Source: Microvirga sp. 3-52 (GTDB taxonomy: Bacteria > Pseudomonadota > Alphaproteobacteria > Rhizobiales > Beijerinckiaceae). Taken from it: a stretch of DNA of 56,467 bases. The translations under genes and the position numbers were made by a program. This document shows, in pieces, positions 29,826 through 38,335 of the stretch; positions within the stretch are counted from its first letter, which is position 1, and each line of letters starts with the position of its first letter. The DNA is taken from positions 1 through 56,467 of the forward strand of contig NZ_JAHAMK010000026.1 in the NCBI RefSeq assembly GCF_018383585.1, given 5' to 3'. The notes beneath the pieces are model-generated. The model was not told the DNA's origin. It saw only the letters and a list, made by a program, of their open reading frames with translations, and made no database searches.

Positions 29826-32539
29826 GCCACCTCTCCTGCTACTCTCTGCGCGGCATCCGGCTCGGGCTTGGGAGGCCTGAGATCCGGAGCGGCCGTCTTT
29901 TCTGTGATGATCTGTCCATTGCGGAAGCGCAACTGAACATCGAAAGCGCCTGCCTGTCGATCATTCGGAAGGACCATGAACAGGCTTTGTTGATCGAGAA
30001 GCTCCAGCAGCAATTCGAGCAGTTGCTGACCGCGCGCCTCGTCGAACGCTGCGAGCGCCCCGTCGATGACGAGAATGTCCGGGCGCTTCACCAGGCAGCG
30101 CACGAGATTCACGCTCGCCCGCTCCTCAGGCGCCAGAAGCCTGCCCGCCGCGCCGACCTGATAATCGAGGCCGATCCGCTCGATGTCTTCGAGCAGATCG
30201 AGCTCCCGGACGACCGTCCCGACGGCTTCGGCGACCCGGGCGCGCGCATTGGCGACCTGATAGCTGACGCGCCCGAACAGGAGATTGTCCCTCAACGGCG
30301 CTGCGGCGCAGTAATGCTCAGGGTCGTAGAAATCCACCCCCTCGGCGGACTTCCCGAGAACCTCCCGGACGAGGCCGCGCGCCTCGACGATCCGCTCCAT
30401 CAATCGGCCGTCGAGGAGCCCGAGGCGGTGCCGGGCCTCGATATAGGCGAGCGGAAGGGCCAGGAGCCGTGTCCGGTCCTCCCGTCTCAGATTGCCCTCG
30501 CCCCGGCCATGCCGGCGCAGAATGGCCTCGAATTCCGACAATTCCTCAGCGCCGATGAAGGAAAACTGTTCGAAGAGCGAATGGCCGGGGGGCAGCCCCT
30601 CGAAGATTTCGGTCATGGTCTCTGCGATCTGCAGGCCCATACGGACGAGATCGTCGGTCAGACCGGCCCGGTCGATGGCGCTGCGGAACTGGCCGTTCTC
30701 CGCCAGATTGCGGCCCTTGAACTCCTCCGAGATCGGCACCCCGAAGAGCAGGTTCTCGGCAACGGTGGCCTGGCTGTTGTAGCGCGCCGGATCGAAGGGC
30801 TCGACAAGATCGGCCATGCCGTTCGACTGGAACGTTTCGCGCAGGCGTCGCCGGGCCTCGACGACACGCTCGGCAAGGGCCGTGTGGCGTTCGGGATTGA
30901 TCCTGCCCGCAAGGCCGAACAGGTAGATCGTGTCACCCATGCCGACCCGGTCCAGCAGGTCGAGGAGGATGCGATCGAGATCGCTCTCGTCCCTCGCGCC
31001 GACGCGCTCGTAATCCACCCATTGATCGGCGATGCTTTCGACCGGATTTCCCGTTCTGATCGCCTCGGCGATCCGGCGATCCATCTCCCGCTTCTCTTCC
31101 TGGATCCTGCCCAGAGGCTTCGAGCGGAGGCCGTAAATCAGATTGTCTCGGATGCTGCCGGGGAAGAGAATCGGATCGACGCCCGCATAGGCGATACGAC
31201 GCCCCACCACGGAGATCGGGAGCTGCGTCAGATCGCGCTTGCCGATACGGATCTGTCCGCTGAATTCCGACGTGCGCCGGGCGATGATGCGCGCCAGCAT
31301 GCTCGCCGCGGCGCCGCCATTGGACACCAGCGCGACGCTCGCGGGGAGATCGACGGCGAAGGCGCCTCCTTCGATGATCATGTCGCCATGGGGGCCGGCC
31401 ACGCGAACGTCCTCGGCCACGAAGGGACCCGCCAGCGGCTGGTCCTCCTGCGCCTCCTCGGCGGCTTCGAGCGGAGGTGCGAGCCGCTCCTCGGCGAAAT
31501 GCTGGGTGACCTGATCGTATTTCACCTGAACGTCGAGACGCTGCTGGTCCCAGTCGATCAGTTCCTTCAGAGGCGGCGGCAGCTCGCGATAGGCGCCGAT
31601 GACGGCCACGAGCTGACCGATGTCGAGAGTGCCGCGCAGGGCGAAATAGCCGCCGATGGCATAGAAGAAGAAGGGCGTCAGCTGCGCCAGGAAGTTGTTG
31701 AGCGATTTGACGAAGAATTTCCGGTTATAGATCTTGAGCCGGATGGTGAAGAGATTGAAGAGGCGCTCACCGACCTCGGCCCGCTCCCAGCCATAGCTGT
31801 TGTGGACGTGAACGACCTCGATGCCGTCCTGGACCTCCGCGATGCGGCCCGCCAGTTGCCGGGAGGCGATCTGCCGCTGCCTTCCCAGGCGAAGCAGCTC
31901 CCGCCGCAACCGCGGAATGATCGTGAACTGTATGGCAATCACCGCCAGGGCGATCAGGCCGAGCCAGACGTTCTGGATCATGATGAAGGCGAGCGCCGTG
32001 ATGGCCTGCATGCCGAGGAAGATCGGCGTGATGAAGGCATCACCGATGAAACCGCCGATGGGCTCGACCTCATCCTTGATGATCGTCGCGGTCTCGGATG
32101 CTTTGACGGTGCGCAGGGCATCCGGGGTGAAACGGAGCATCATGGAAAACAGGTCGAAGCGCATGCGCCTCAGCATCCGCTCGCCCAGGATGCCCTTGGC
32201 GACGTTGATCCAGTACTTGAAGGCTCCGTTGACGATGACGAAGAACAGGAACACGGTCGAGAGGCCGAAGAGCAGGCCGAGCCGGCCGACCTGAAAGCCC
32301 TCGAAGATTTCCAGGGTGCCGCCCCCGAGCCATCCCGGCCATTCGAGGTTGAGATGAAGGAAGGGAGCCGTCGTATTGCCGTCCCTGAAAGCCTCGCCCT
32401 GGATGGCCTGGTTCACGATCTGGCGAGGCAGATCCAGGGACATGAAGTAGAACGGCAGGGAAGCGAGGACTACGGCGCAGACGATCAGCTGGTCGCGCTT
32501 GGAATGTGTCCAAATATACCTAAAGAGGCTCTTTTCCAT
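29822..32539 (-). CDS. ABC-exporter-like protein with degenerate ATPase domain
   Basis: 905 aa. An N-terminal six-helix exporter membrane domain (about 15-320) is followed by an unusually long C-terminal region of over 500 residues. Its nucleotide-binding motifs are all damaged: Walker A reads VSNGGAAASM (no Lys), the Q-loop position reads YAGVDP, the signature reads LAPEE instead of LSGGQ, Walker B ends VIDG instead of DE, and the switch His is replaced in VLPNDRQ. The ENLLFG-type motif that normally occurs once appears three times (SIRDNLIYG, TVAENLLFG, PLRDNLLFG). The frame is open throughout, so this is a maintained pseudo-ATPase, not decay. ATG 32539 is preferred; a TTG 19 codons upstream is possible. 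It is coupled to the cyclic-nucleotide-binding gene and divergent from the glycosyltransferases. Confidence 0.88.
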   Translation of the reverse strand: MEKSLFRYIWTHSKRDQLIVCAVVLASLPFYFMSLDLPRQIVNQAIQGEAFRDGNTTAPFLHLNLEWPGWLGGGTLEIFEGFQVGRLGLLFGLSTVFLFFVIVNGAFKYWINVAKGILGERMLRRMRFDLFSMMLRFTPDALRTVKASETATIIKDEVEPIGGFIGDAFITPIFLGMQAITALAFIMIQNVWLGLIALAVIAIQFTIIPRLRRELLRLGRQRQIASRQLAGRIAEVQDGIEVVHVHNSYGWERAEVGERLFNLFTIRLKIYNRKFFVKSLNNFLAQLTPFFFYAIGGYFALRGTLDIGQLVAVIGAYRELPPPLKELIDWDQQRLDVQVKYDQVTQHFAEERLAPPLEAAEEAQEDQPLAGPFVAEDVRVAGPHGDMIIEGGAFAVDLPASVALVSNGGAAASMLARIIARRTSEFSGQIRIGKRDLTQLPISVVGRRIAYAGVDPILFPGSIRDNLIYGLRSKPLGRIQEEKREMDRRIAEAIRTGNPVESIADQWVDYERVGARDESDLDRILLDLLDRVGMGDTIYLFGLAGRINPERHTALAERVVEARRRLRETFQSNGMADLVEPFDPARYNSQATVAENLLFGVPISEEFKGRNLAENGQFRSAIDRAGLTDDLVRMGLQIAETMTEIFEGLPPGHSLFEQFSFIGAEELSEFEAILRRHGRGEGNLRREDRTRLLALPLAYIEARHRLGLLDGRLMERIVEARGLVREVLGKSAEGVDFYDPEHYCAAAPLRDNLLFGRVSYQVANARARVAEAVGTVVRELDLLEDIERIGLDYQVGAAGRLLAPEERASVNLVRCLVKRPDILVIDGALAAFDEARGQQLLELLLELLDQQSLFMVLPNDRQAGAFDVQLRFRNGQIITEKTAAPDLRPPKPEPDAAQRVAGEVA

Positions 32540-32685
32540 TGCCCAACGGTTACCACTTCTGTACGCCTGGATGAACCTCTTTCCGATCTCGGGCAACGCC
32601 TTATTTGATCGATAGGGACCGTAGAAGGTAGAGAAGGCGGATGGGTCGTCAATCGACCCGCCGGCCTTATCGTAGGGGCAGCCCC

Positions 32686-33960
32686 ATGGCAGACCTGGTG
32701 AAGGACTTCGATCAGGACGCAGGTCCGTCCCCGGTGCAGCCCGTGAGCAGCCGTGGAACGAGAGTCCTTATCTACAGCCATGACACCTTTGGCCTCGGGC
32801 ATCTGCGACGCTCGAGGGCGATCGCTAATGCGATCGTGCAGGACCGGCCGGACACCTCTGTCGTCATCATCTCCGGCTCACCCGTCATCGGCAATTTCGA
32901 GTTCGACAGCGGCGTCGATTACATCCGCATCCCAGGGGTTACGAAGCTGCCGGACGGGGATTACCGCAGCCTCAACCTCAATGTGGAGCTGGACGAGGCG
33001 GTGGGCCTGCGCCAGGCCCTCATTCTCCAGGCCGCCAAGGCTTTCAGGCCGGACGTGTTCATCGTCGACAAGGAGCCGACGGGTTTCCGCGGCGAGGTCG
33101 TGCCGGCGCTCGATTACCTCAAGGCAGCCGGGTGCCGCCTCGTGCTCGGCATCCGCGACGTGATGGACGAGCCGGCCCTTCTCGTGCCGGAATGGGAGCG
33201 CAAGGGCGCGAAGGAAGCCCTGATCCGCTATTACGACGAGATCTGGGTCTACGGCCTCAAGGACGTGTATCAGCCGCTCAAGGCCCTGGACCTGCCCCCG
33301 TACGTGGAACAGCGCATCACCTATACCGGCTATCTGCGCCGGGACGTGCCGCCGACCCCGTCCCTGACCCGATACCCCAAGATCACGAAGCAGCCCTTCA
33401 TCCTGGTGACCACGGGGGGCGGCGGCGACGGCGACGACCTGATCGACTGGGTGATCTCGGCCTACGAGTCCGATGCGGAGCTCGAACAGCCGGCGCTCAT
33501 CCTGTTCGGCCCGTTCATCGACCGGGACATGCGCCGTTCCTTCGTGGAGCGCATCGCCAAGCAGCCGAAGCTCGATGTGATGTCCTTCGACAACAAGATC
33601 GAATGGCTCATGAAGAAGGCGGACGCCATCGTGGCCATGGGCGGCTACAACACCTTCTGCGAGGCCCTGTCCTTCGACAAGCGCACGCTGATCGTTCCGC
33701 GCACCCGTCCCCGCCTCGAGCAACATATCCGCGCCGTCGAGGGCGAGCGGCTCGGGCTGGTGAGCATGCTGAGTGACTACAAGAAGCCGCGGACGCCTGA
33801 GCGCATGGCCGCCGCCCTGCGCTCCCTCTCGTCGCAGCCGCGTCCGTCGGAGGTGATCGTCCCGGGCCTGCTCGACGGGCTCGACCGGGTGCAGGAACGC
33901 CTGAAGGCTCTCGCGACCAAGGCGCCGTTCGCCACCGCGTATCATCAGGCGGCCGAGTAA
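32686..33960 (+). CDS. GT-B glycosyltransferase (MurG/GT28-like)
   Basis: 424 aa. After a short disordered N-terminus it reads TRVLIYSHDTFGLGHLRRS, the Gly-rich first Rossmann loop, with VTTGGGGDGDDLIDW starting the donor domain. AIVAMGGYNTFCEALSF is the nucleotide-sugar-binding block shared with MurG-type enzymes. No membrane helix; it probably acts at the cytoplasmic face. ATG 32686 is chosen (weak GGGGC ahead); a further in-frame ATG lies 15 codons upstream. First of four plus-strand sugar genes and divergent from the pseudo-ABC gene with about 146 bases between starts. Confidence 0.88.
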   Translation: MADLVKDFDQDAGPSPVQPVSSRGTRVLIYSHDTFGLGHLRRSRAIANAIVQDRPDTSVVIISGSPVIGNFEFDSGVDYIRIPGVTKLPDGDYRSLNLNVELDEAVGLRQALILQAAKAFRPDVFIVDKEPTGFRGEVVPALDYLKAAGCRLVLGIRDVMDEPALLVPEWERKGAKEALIRYYDEIWVYGLKDVYQPLKALDLPPYVEQRITYTGYLRRDVPPTPSLTRYPKITKQPFILVTTGGGGDGDDLIDWVISAYESDAELEQPALILFGPFIDRDMRRSFVERIAKQPKLDVMSFDNKIEWLMKKADAIVAMGGYNTFCEALSFDKRTLIVPRTRPRLEQHIRAVEGERLGLVSMLSDYKKPRTPERMAAALRSLSSQPRPSEVIVPGLLDGLDRVQERLKALATKAPFATAYHQAAE

Positions 33961-33968
33961 TCGCATCC

Positions 33969-35240
33969 ATGCTTCCTTCGATGACAGCCCGACGCATCGC
34001 GGTCGTCGTGAAAGGCTATCCACGCCTCTCCGAGACCTTCATTGCCCAGGAGATCCTGGCTCTCGAGAAGCGCGGCCTGGAGCTCGAGATCTGGTCGCTC
34101 CGGCATCCGACGGAACGGGCCGTTCATCCCATGCACAAGGCGATTGCGGCCCGGATCGCCTATCTGCCCGAGTATCTTTACGAGGAGCCGCTGCGCGTGC
34201 TGCGTGGCGCCCTCTGGAGCCTGGGCCGGAAAGGCTTCGGCCCCACGCTCAGGGCCTTCTGGCGCGATCTGAAGCGTGATTTCACCGCCAATCGGGTGCG
34301 CCGCCTCGGCCAGGCCTTCGTGATGGCCCGGGAGATGCCGGGGGACGTGCGGCATCTGCACGTGCATTACCTTCACACGCCGGCATCCGTCGTCCGGTAT
34401 GCCGCATTGCTCACAGGGCGCAGCTGGACCTTCTCGGCCCATGCCAAGGACATCTGGACGACGCCCGACTGGGAAAAGCGCGAGAAGATGGCGGAAGCCC
34501 TCTGGGGCGTGACCTGCACGGCGCAGGGAGCCGGCAATCTTCGATCGCTGTCGCAGCCTGAACGAGTGTCGCTCGTCTACCACGGGCTCGATCTCTCCCG
34601 CTTTCCTTCGCCGCCCGAAAGCCGCCCGGTCCGGGACGGATCGGACCCGCTCGATCCGGTGCGCATCGTGTCCGTCGGGCGCGCCGTGGCGAAGAAGGGT
34701 TTCGGCGATTTGATCCAGGCGCTCGCAGCACTGCCGCAGGACCTCCATTGGCGCTTCGCCCATGTGGGCGGAGGAGAACTGCTCAACAGCCTGAAGAAGC
34801 AGGCGCAGGAGGCAGGCATCGCCGACAAGGTGGCCTTCCTCGGCTCCAAGGCCCAGCCCGACATCATCGCGCTCCTGCGCGATGCGGACCTTTTCGTCCT
34901 GCCCTCGAAAGAGGCGAAATCGGGTGACCGTGACGGGCTTCCGAACGTGATCATGGAGGCGGCGAGCCAGGGGCTCGCCATCGTGGCGACGGACTTTGCG
35001 GGCATTCCCGAATTCATCCGCAACGACGTTGAAGGCCAGCTCGTGCCGCCGGGTAACTGGGAGGCCTTGTCCAACGCGCTCAACATCCTCGCCCGTGATC
35101 CGGAGCGCCGCAAAGCCCTTGGCGCGGCAGCCTTTTCGCGCCTGCGGCAGGACTTCTCCATGGAGGGTGGGATCGACGTGCTGGAAGCCCGTCTGCGAGC
35201 CGCGACGGAGAACCCCGAGAGAACACCGGAGCGGGTGTGA
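33969..35240 (+). CDS. GT4 family glycosyltransferase
   Basis: 423 aa. N-terminal acceptor domain with GYPRLSETFIAQEILALEKRG, the start seen in colanic-acid WcaL/AmsK-like transferases, and a GT4 donor domain with VSVGRAVAKKGFGDLI and the ExE-type block SKEAKSGDRDGLPNVIMEA. It retains the conserved second Glu and builds a glycan from a nucleotide sugar. The start lies 8 bases after the preceding gene and its stop overlaps the next start (GTGA), so the four genes form one transcription unit. Confidence 0.9.
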   Translation: MLPSMTARRIAVVVKGYPRLSETFIAQEILALEKRGLELEIWSLRHPTERAVHPMHKAIAARIAYLPEYLYEEPLRVLRGALWSLGRKGFGPTLRAFWRDLKRDFTANRVRRLGQAFVMAREMPGDVRHLHVHYLHTPASVVRYAALLTGRSWTFSAHAKDIWTTPDWEKREKMAEALWGVTCTAQGAGNLRSLSQPERVSLVYHGLDLSRFPSPPESRPVRDGSDPLDPVRIVSVGRAVAKKGFGDLIQALAALPQDLHWRFAHVGGGELLNSLKKQAQEAGIADKVAFLGSKAQPDIIALLRDADLFVLPSKEAKSGDRDGLPNVIMEAASQGLAIVATDFAGIPEFIRNDVEGQLVPPGNWEALSNALNILARDPERRKALGAAAFSRLRQDFSMEGGIDVLEARLRAATENPERTPERV

Positions 35241-36355
35241 CGATCTCGCGGCCTGTGGCGTTCTACGCTCCCTTGAAGAGCCCGAGCCATCCGCTTCCCT
35301 CGGGCGACCGCACCATGGCCCGCCTGTTGATGAAGGCTCTCGAACGGGCAGGTTATTCGCCGCTCCTCGCCAGCGAACTGCGGACGCTCGACAGGACAGG
35401 CGACCGCCAGCGTCAGGAGAGCCTCCGGGAGCAATCGCTGGAGGAGGCCGATCGCCTCATCGCCCATTACAGGGCGCTGCCTGAAGGGATGCGGCCCTGC
35501 CTGTGGTTCACCTATCACGTCTACTACAAGGCTCCGGACTGGATCGGGCCGCTGGTCGCCGACGCGCTGGGCATCGCCTATGCGATCGCCGAAGGATCGC
35601 GAGCGGCCAAGCGCGCGCAAGGACCTTGGGCTCTCGGGCACCAAGGGGCGGAAGCGGCGCTCGGCCGGGCCGATGCGATCCTCGTCATGACGGCCCATGA
35701 CCGGGAGGCTTTGGAGGCGGCGCGACCGCAGCATCAGGTTCTGGTGGACCTGCCGCCGTTTCTGGACCTGCAGGAATGGCCTGCATCGGGCTCTCGTCCC
35801 TTGCCCGTAGCCGAACCGCGCCTTCTCACCGTGGCGATGATGCGCCCGGGCGACAAGCTCGCCTCCTATCGCATTCTCGCTGCGGCCCTGGACCGGCTGC
35901 GGCACCTGCCCTGGACCCTCGATGTCGTCGGAGACGGCGAGGCGCGGGACGAGGTCGCACGGCTCTACTCGCCCTTGGCGCAACGCGTGCGCTTCCATGG
36001 GCAGATCGAGAGCAAGGCCAACCTGAAAGCGCTCTATGAGGCGGCCGATCTCCTGGTCTGGCCTGCCGTCAACGAGGCCTACGGCATGGTGCTGCTGGAG
36101 GCGCAGGCTCTCGGTTGCGTGGTGATTGCGGGCGCCTATGGCGGCGTCCCCAGCGTGGTGCGGGATGGCGAGACCGGAATGCTGACGAGGCCCGGCGACG
36201 TCATGGCCTTCGCCGATGCGTTGAGCGAACTCCTGCAGGACCGGGAGCGGCTGCGGGCGCTCGGCACCAGTGCGTCTCGCTTCATCAAACATGAACGCGA
36301 TCTCGATCATGCCGCTTTGCGCTTGCGCAATGCGCTCGCAGCGCTCACGGATTAG
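35237..36355 (+). CDS. GT4 family glycosyltransferase
   Basis: 372 aa. GT-B fold; the donor half shows LLTVAMMRPGDKLASYRIL, DVVGDGEARDEV and VWPAVNEAYGMVLLEAQALG (the E-x7-E block that contacts the nucleotide sugar). The acceptor half starts RPVAFYAPLKSPSHPLPSGD. GTG 35237 overlaps the upstream stop, pointing to translational coupling. The specific sugar is unknown. Confidence 0.9.
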   Translation: MTISRPVAFYAPLKSPSHPLPSGDRTMARLLMKALERAGYSPLLASELRTLDRTGDRQRQESLREQSLEEADRLIAHYRALPEGMRPCLWFTYHVYYKAPDWIGPLVADALGIAYAIAEGSRAAKRAQGPWALGHQGAEAALGRADAILVMTAHDREALEAARPQHQVLVDLPPFLDLQEWPASGSRPLPVAEPRLLTVAMMRPGDKLASYRILAAALDRLRHLPWTLDVVGDGEARDEVARLYSPLAQRVRFHGQIESKANLKALYEAADLLVWPAVNEAYGMVLLEAQALGCVVIAGAYGGVPSVVRDGETGMLTRPGDVMAFADALSELLQDRERLRALGTSASRFIKHERDLDHAALRLRNALAALTD

Positions 36356-36369
36356 AGGGGAGAAAGAGT

Positions 36370-38304
36370 TTGCGCGTCCTGATCGCCGTCACGCATCTGC
36401 TGGGAGCGGGCCACCTGACGAGGGCCGCCGCCCTGGCGCGGGCTTTCGCGCGAAAAGGGCACGAAACGATGCTTGTGTCGGGCGGAAGCCCCGTCCGCCT
36501 GTCCGATCTCGCGAACGTCACCTTCGTTCAGCTGCCGTCCGTGCGCACCATTGGGACGGATTTCAGAACACTGCTCGGCGAGGACTTCGAGCCCGTCGAC
36601 GCGGCCTATCTCGAAAGGCGCCGAACCCTTCTGCTCCAAGCCTTGAAAGCCGTCCGGCCCGACATTCTCATTACCGAGCTTTTTCCCTTCGGTCGCCGCG
36701 TTCTCGCGGATGAGTTCTCGGCCCTGCTCGATGCCGCGCGCAGATCGAGCCCGCGCCCGCTGGTTCTGTGCTCGATCCGGGACATCCTGGTGCCCTCCTC
36801 CAAGGCGTCCCGGATCGCCGAAGCGCACGAGCGCGCGCTTCGCGACTACGACGCCGTACTCGTCCATGGCGATCCGGATCTGCTGCCTCTGGAGGCTTCA
36901 TGGCCGGTGGACGAGCGGATCAAGCCGCTCATCCACTACACAGGCTATGTGGACGAGAACGACGGCTCTGTCCCGGCGTCTCGCAGACATGGAATCGTGA
37001 TCTCCGGCGGATCGAGCGCAGCGAGCCTGCCGCTCTTCCGGACCGCTCTTACGGCGTCACGGGAGATCACCGATCGGCCCTGGCGCATCCTCATCGGCCG
37101 GGGTGTCGCGGAACCCGACTTCCTCGCTCTCCAGGAGGTTGCCCCGGCTCACGTCGTCGTCGAGCGGGCGAGATCCGATTTCCGGGCCCTGCTCGCCGGG
37201 GCCGAGCTCTCCGTGAGCCAGGCCGGATACAACACGACAATCGACCTCCTGCGGTGCCGGGTCCGATCGGTTCTCGTCCCCTTCGAGGCGGGCCATGAGA
37301 CGGAGCAGCGCCTGCGCGCCGAGCGCCTGACGGCGCTGGGGCTTGCCGAGATCCTGCCCGAGACGGACCTGTCATGGCAGAATCTGGCCAACGCGATCCG
37401 GCGCGGGCTGACCAGGGCGCCCTCCCCGGCTCCATCCATATCAATCGACGGGGCCCGGCGGAGCGTTGTCGTGGCCGAAAGCCTCGTGCATTCCAGGCCC
37501 GCGCTTCACCGGACCACCGACTGGTCGCCTCTCGACCGGGCCCTGGACCGGGCCGAAGATCAGGGCTACCCGGTCCGCGTCTGGTGGCGGGACGACGATG
37601 CGGTGGCAGACACACCCCAGCTCGACCGGCTTCTCGGTCTTGCCCGCCGGTCCTACGCCGGGATCGGCCTTGCCGTCATTCCTGAAGGCATCGATGCCTC
37701 GCTCGCGATGCGTCTGGCGGACGAGCCGAAAGCCGTCGCTCTCGTCCATGGCTGGAGCCATGCCAATCATGCTCCCGCCGGCGACAAGAAGGCGGAGTTC
37801 GGCCCTCACCGTCCCCTGGAACTCATGGTGGCGGAGGCGGAACAGGCTCTCCATGCGGCGCGGGAGCACCTCGGATCGAGGCTCCTGCCGGTCTTCGTGC
37901 CGCCCTGGAACCGCATATCCCCGGAAATCGTCGCTCACCTGCCGCATTTGGGGTTTCGGGGACTATCCACCTTTATGGACCGGAAGGCTGTCCATCCCGT
38001 CACGGGACTTGTCCAGATCAATACCCATGTGGATCCCATCGATTGGCACGGCACGAGAAGCCTGGCCGATCCGGCTCTGATCGTTGCCAGTCTCGCCAGC
38101 GCGATCGAACGACGATCGGCCGGCAAAGCGGATCGCGACGAGCCGATCGGGCTTCTGACGCATCATCTCGTCCATGACGAGGTCATCTGGTCGTTATGCG
38201 AAAGGCTTATCGCACACCTTGCCGCGAGAGGCATACGTTTCATGTGCCCTGATGAGTGTTTCGGCATGGAAACAAAATTGCATTTGAGATCTAATGGGAT
38301 TTGA
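36370..38304 (+). CDS. fusion: GT-B glycosyltransferase + polysaccharide deacetylase-like domain
   Basis: 644 aa. Residues 1 to about 375 form a MurG-like GT-B transferase (VLIAVTHLLGAGHLTRAAAL; ISGGSSAASLPLF; SVSQAGYNTTIDLL). Residues about 390-644 resemble a polysaccharide deacetylase: RDDD near 407-410 (catalytic and metal Asp), HGWSHANH at 460-467 (metal His pair), VPPWNRIS and LLTHHLVHD. One polypeptide could thus transfer an N-acetyl sugar and deacetylate it. TTG 36370 is the start, with GGGGAG about 8 bases upstream. It closes the four-gene sugar operon. Whether both domains act on the same glycan is inference. Confidence 0.85.
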   Translation: MRVLIAVTHLLGAGHLTRAAALARAFARKGHETMLVSGGSPVRLSDLANVTFVQLPSVRTIGTDFRTLLGEDFEPVDAAYLERRRTLLLQALKAVRPDILITELFPFGRRVLADEFSALLDAARRSSPRPLVLCSIRDILVPSSKASRIAEAHERALRDYDAVLVHGDPDLLPLEASWPVDERIKPLIHYTGYVDENDGSVPASRRHGIVISGGSSAASLPLFRTALTASREITDRPWRILIGRGVAEPDFLALQEVAPAHVVVERARSDFRALLAGAELSVSQAGYNTTIDLLRCRVRSVLVPFEAGHETEQRLRAERLTALGLAEILPETDLSWQNLANAIRRGLTRAPSPAPSISIDGARRSVVVAESLVHSRPALHRTTDWSPLDRALDRAEDQGYPVRVWWRDDDAVADTPQLDRLLGLARRSYAGIGLAVIPEGIDASLAMRLADEPKAVALVHGWSHANHAPAGDKKAEFGPHRPLELMVAEAEQALHAAREHLGSRLLPVFVPPWNRISPEIVAHLPHLGFRGLSTFMDRKAVHPVTGLVQINTHVDPIDWHGTRSLADPALIVASLASAIERRSAGKADRDEPIGLLTHHLVHDEVIWSLCERLIAHLAARGIRFMCPDECFGMETKLHLRSNGI

Positions 38305-38335
38305 TGCGTTATGCTCATAGTTCCTGGAGGAGCAT

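Noticed and set aside
29822..32539. Pseudo-ABC gene as a decaying pseudogene
   Set aside because: Frame is intact over 905 codons, membrane domain is normal and the next gene is translationally coupled; the motif loss looks like divergence, not decay.
29987..32608. Long open frame (873 codons) on the plus strand
   Set aside because: It is antisense to the pseudo-ABC gene and arises from high GC at third positions; no family likeness, no ribosome site, and the minus-strand frame has clear membrane helices and domain structure.
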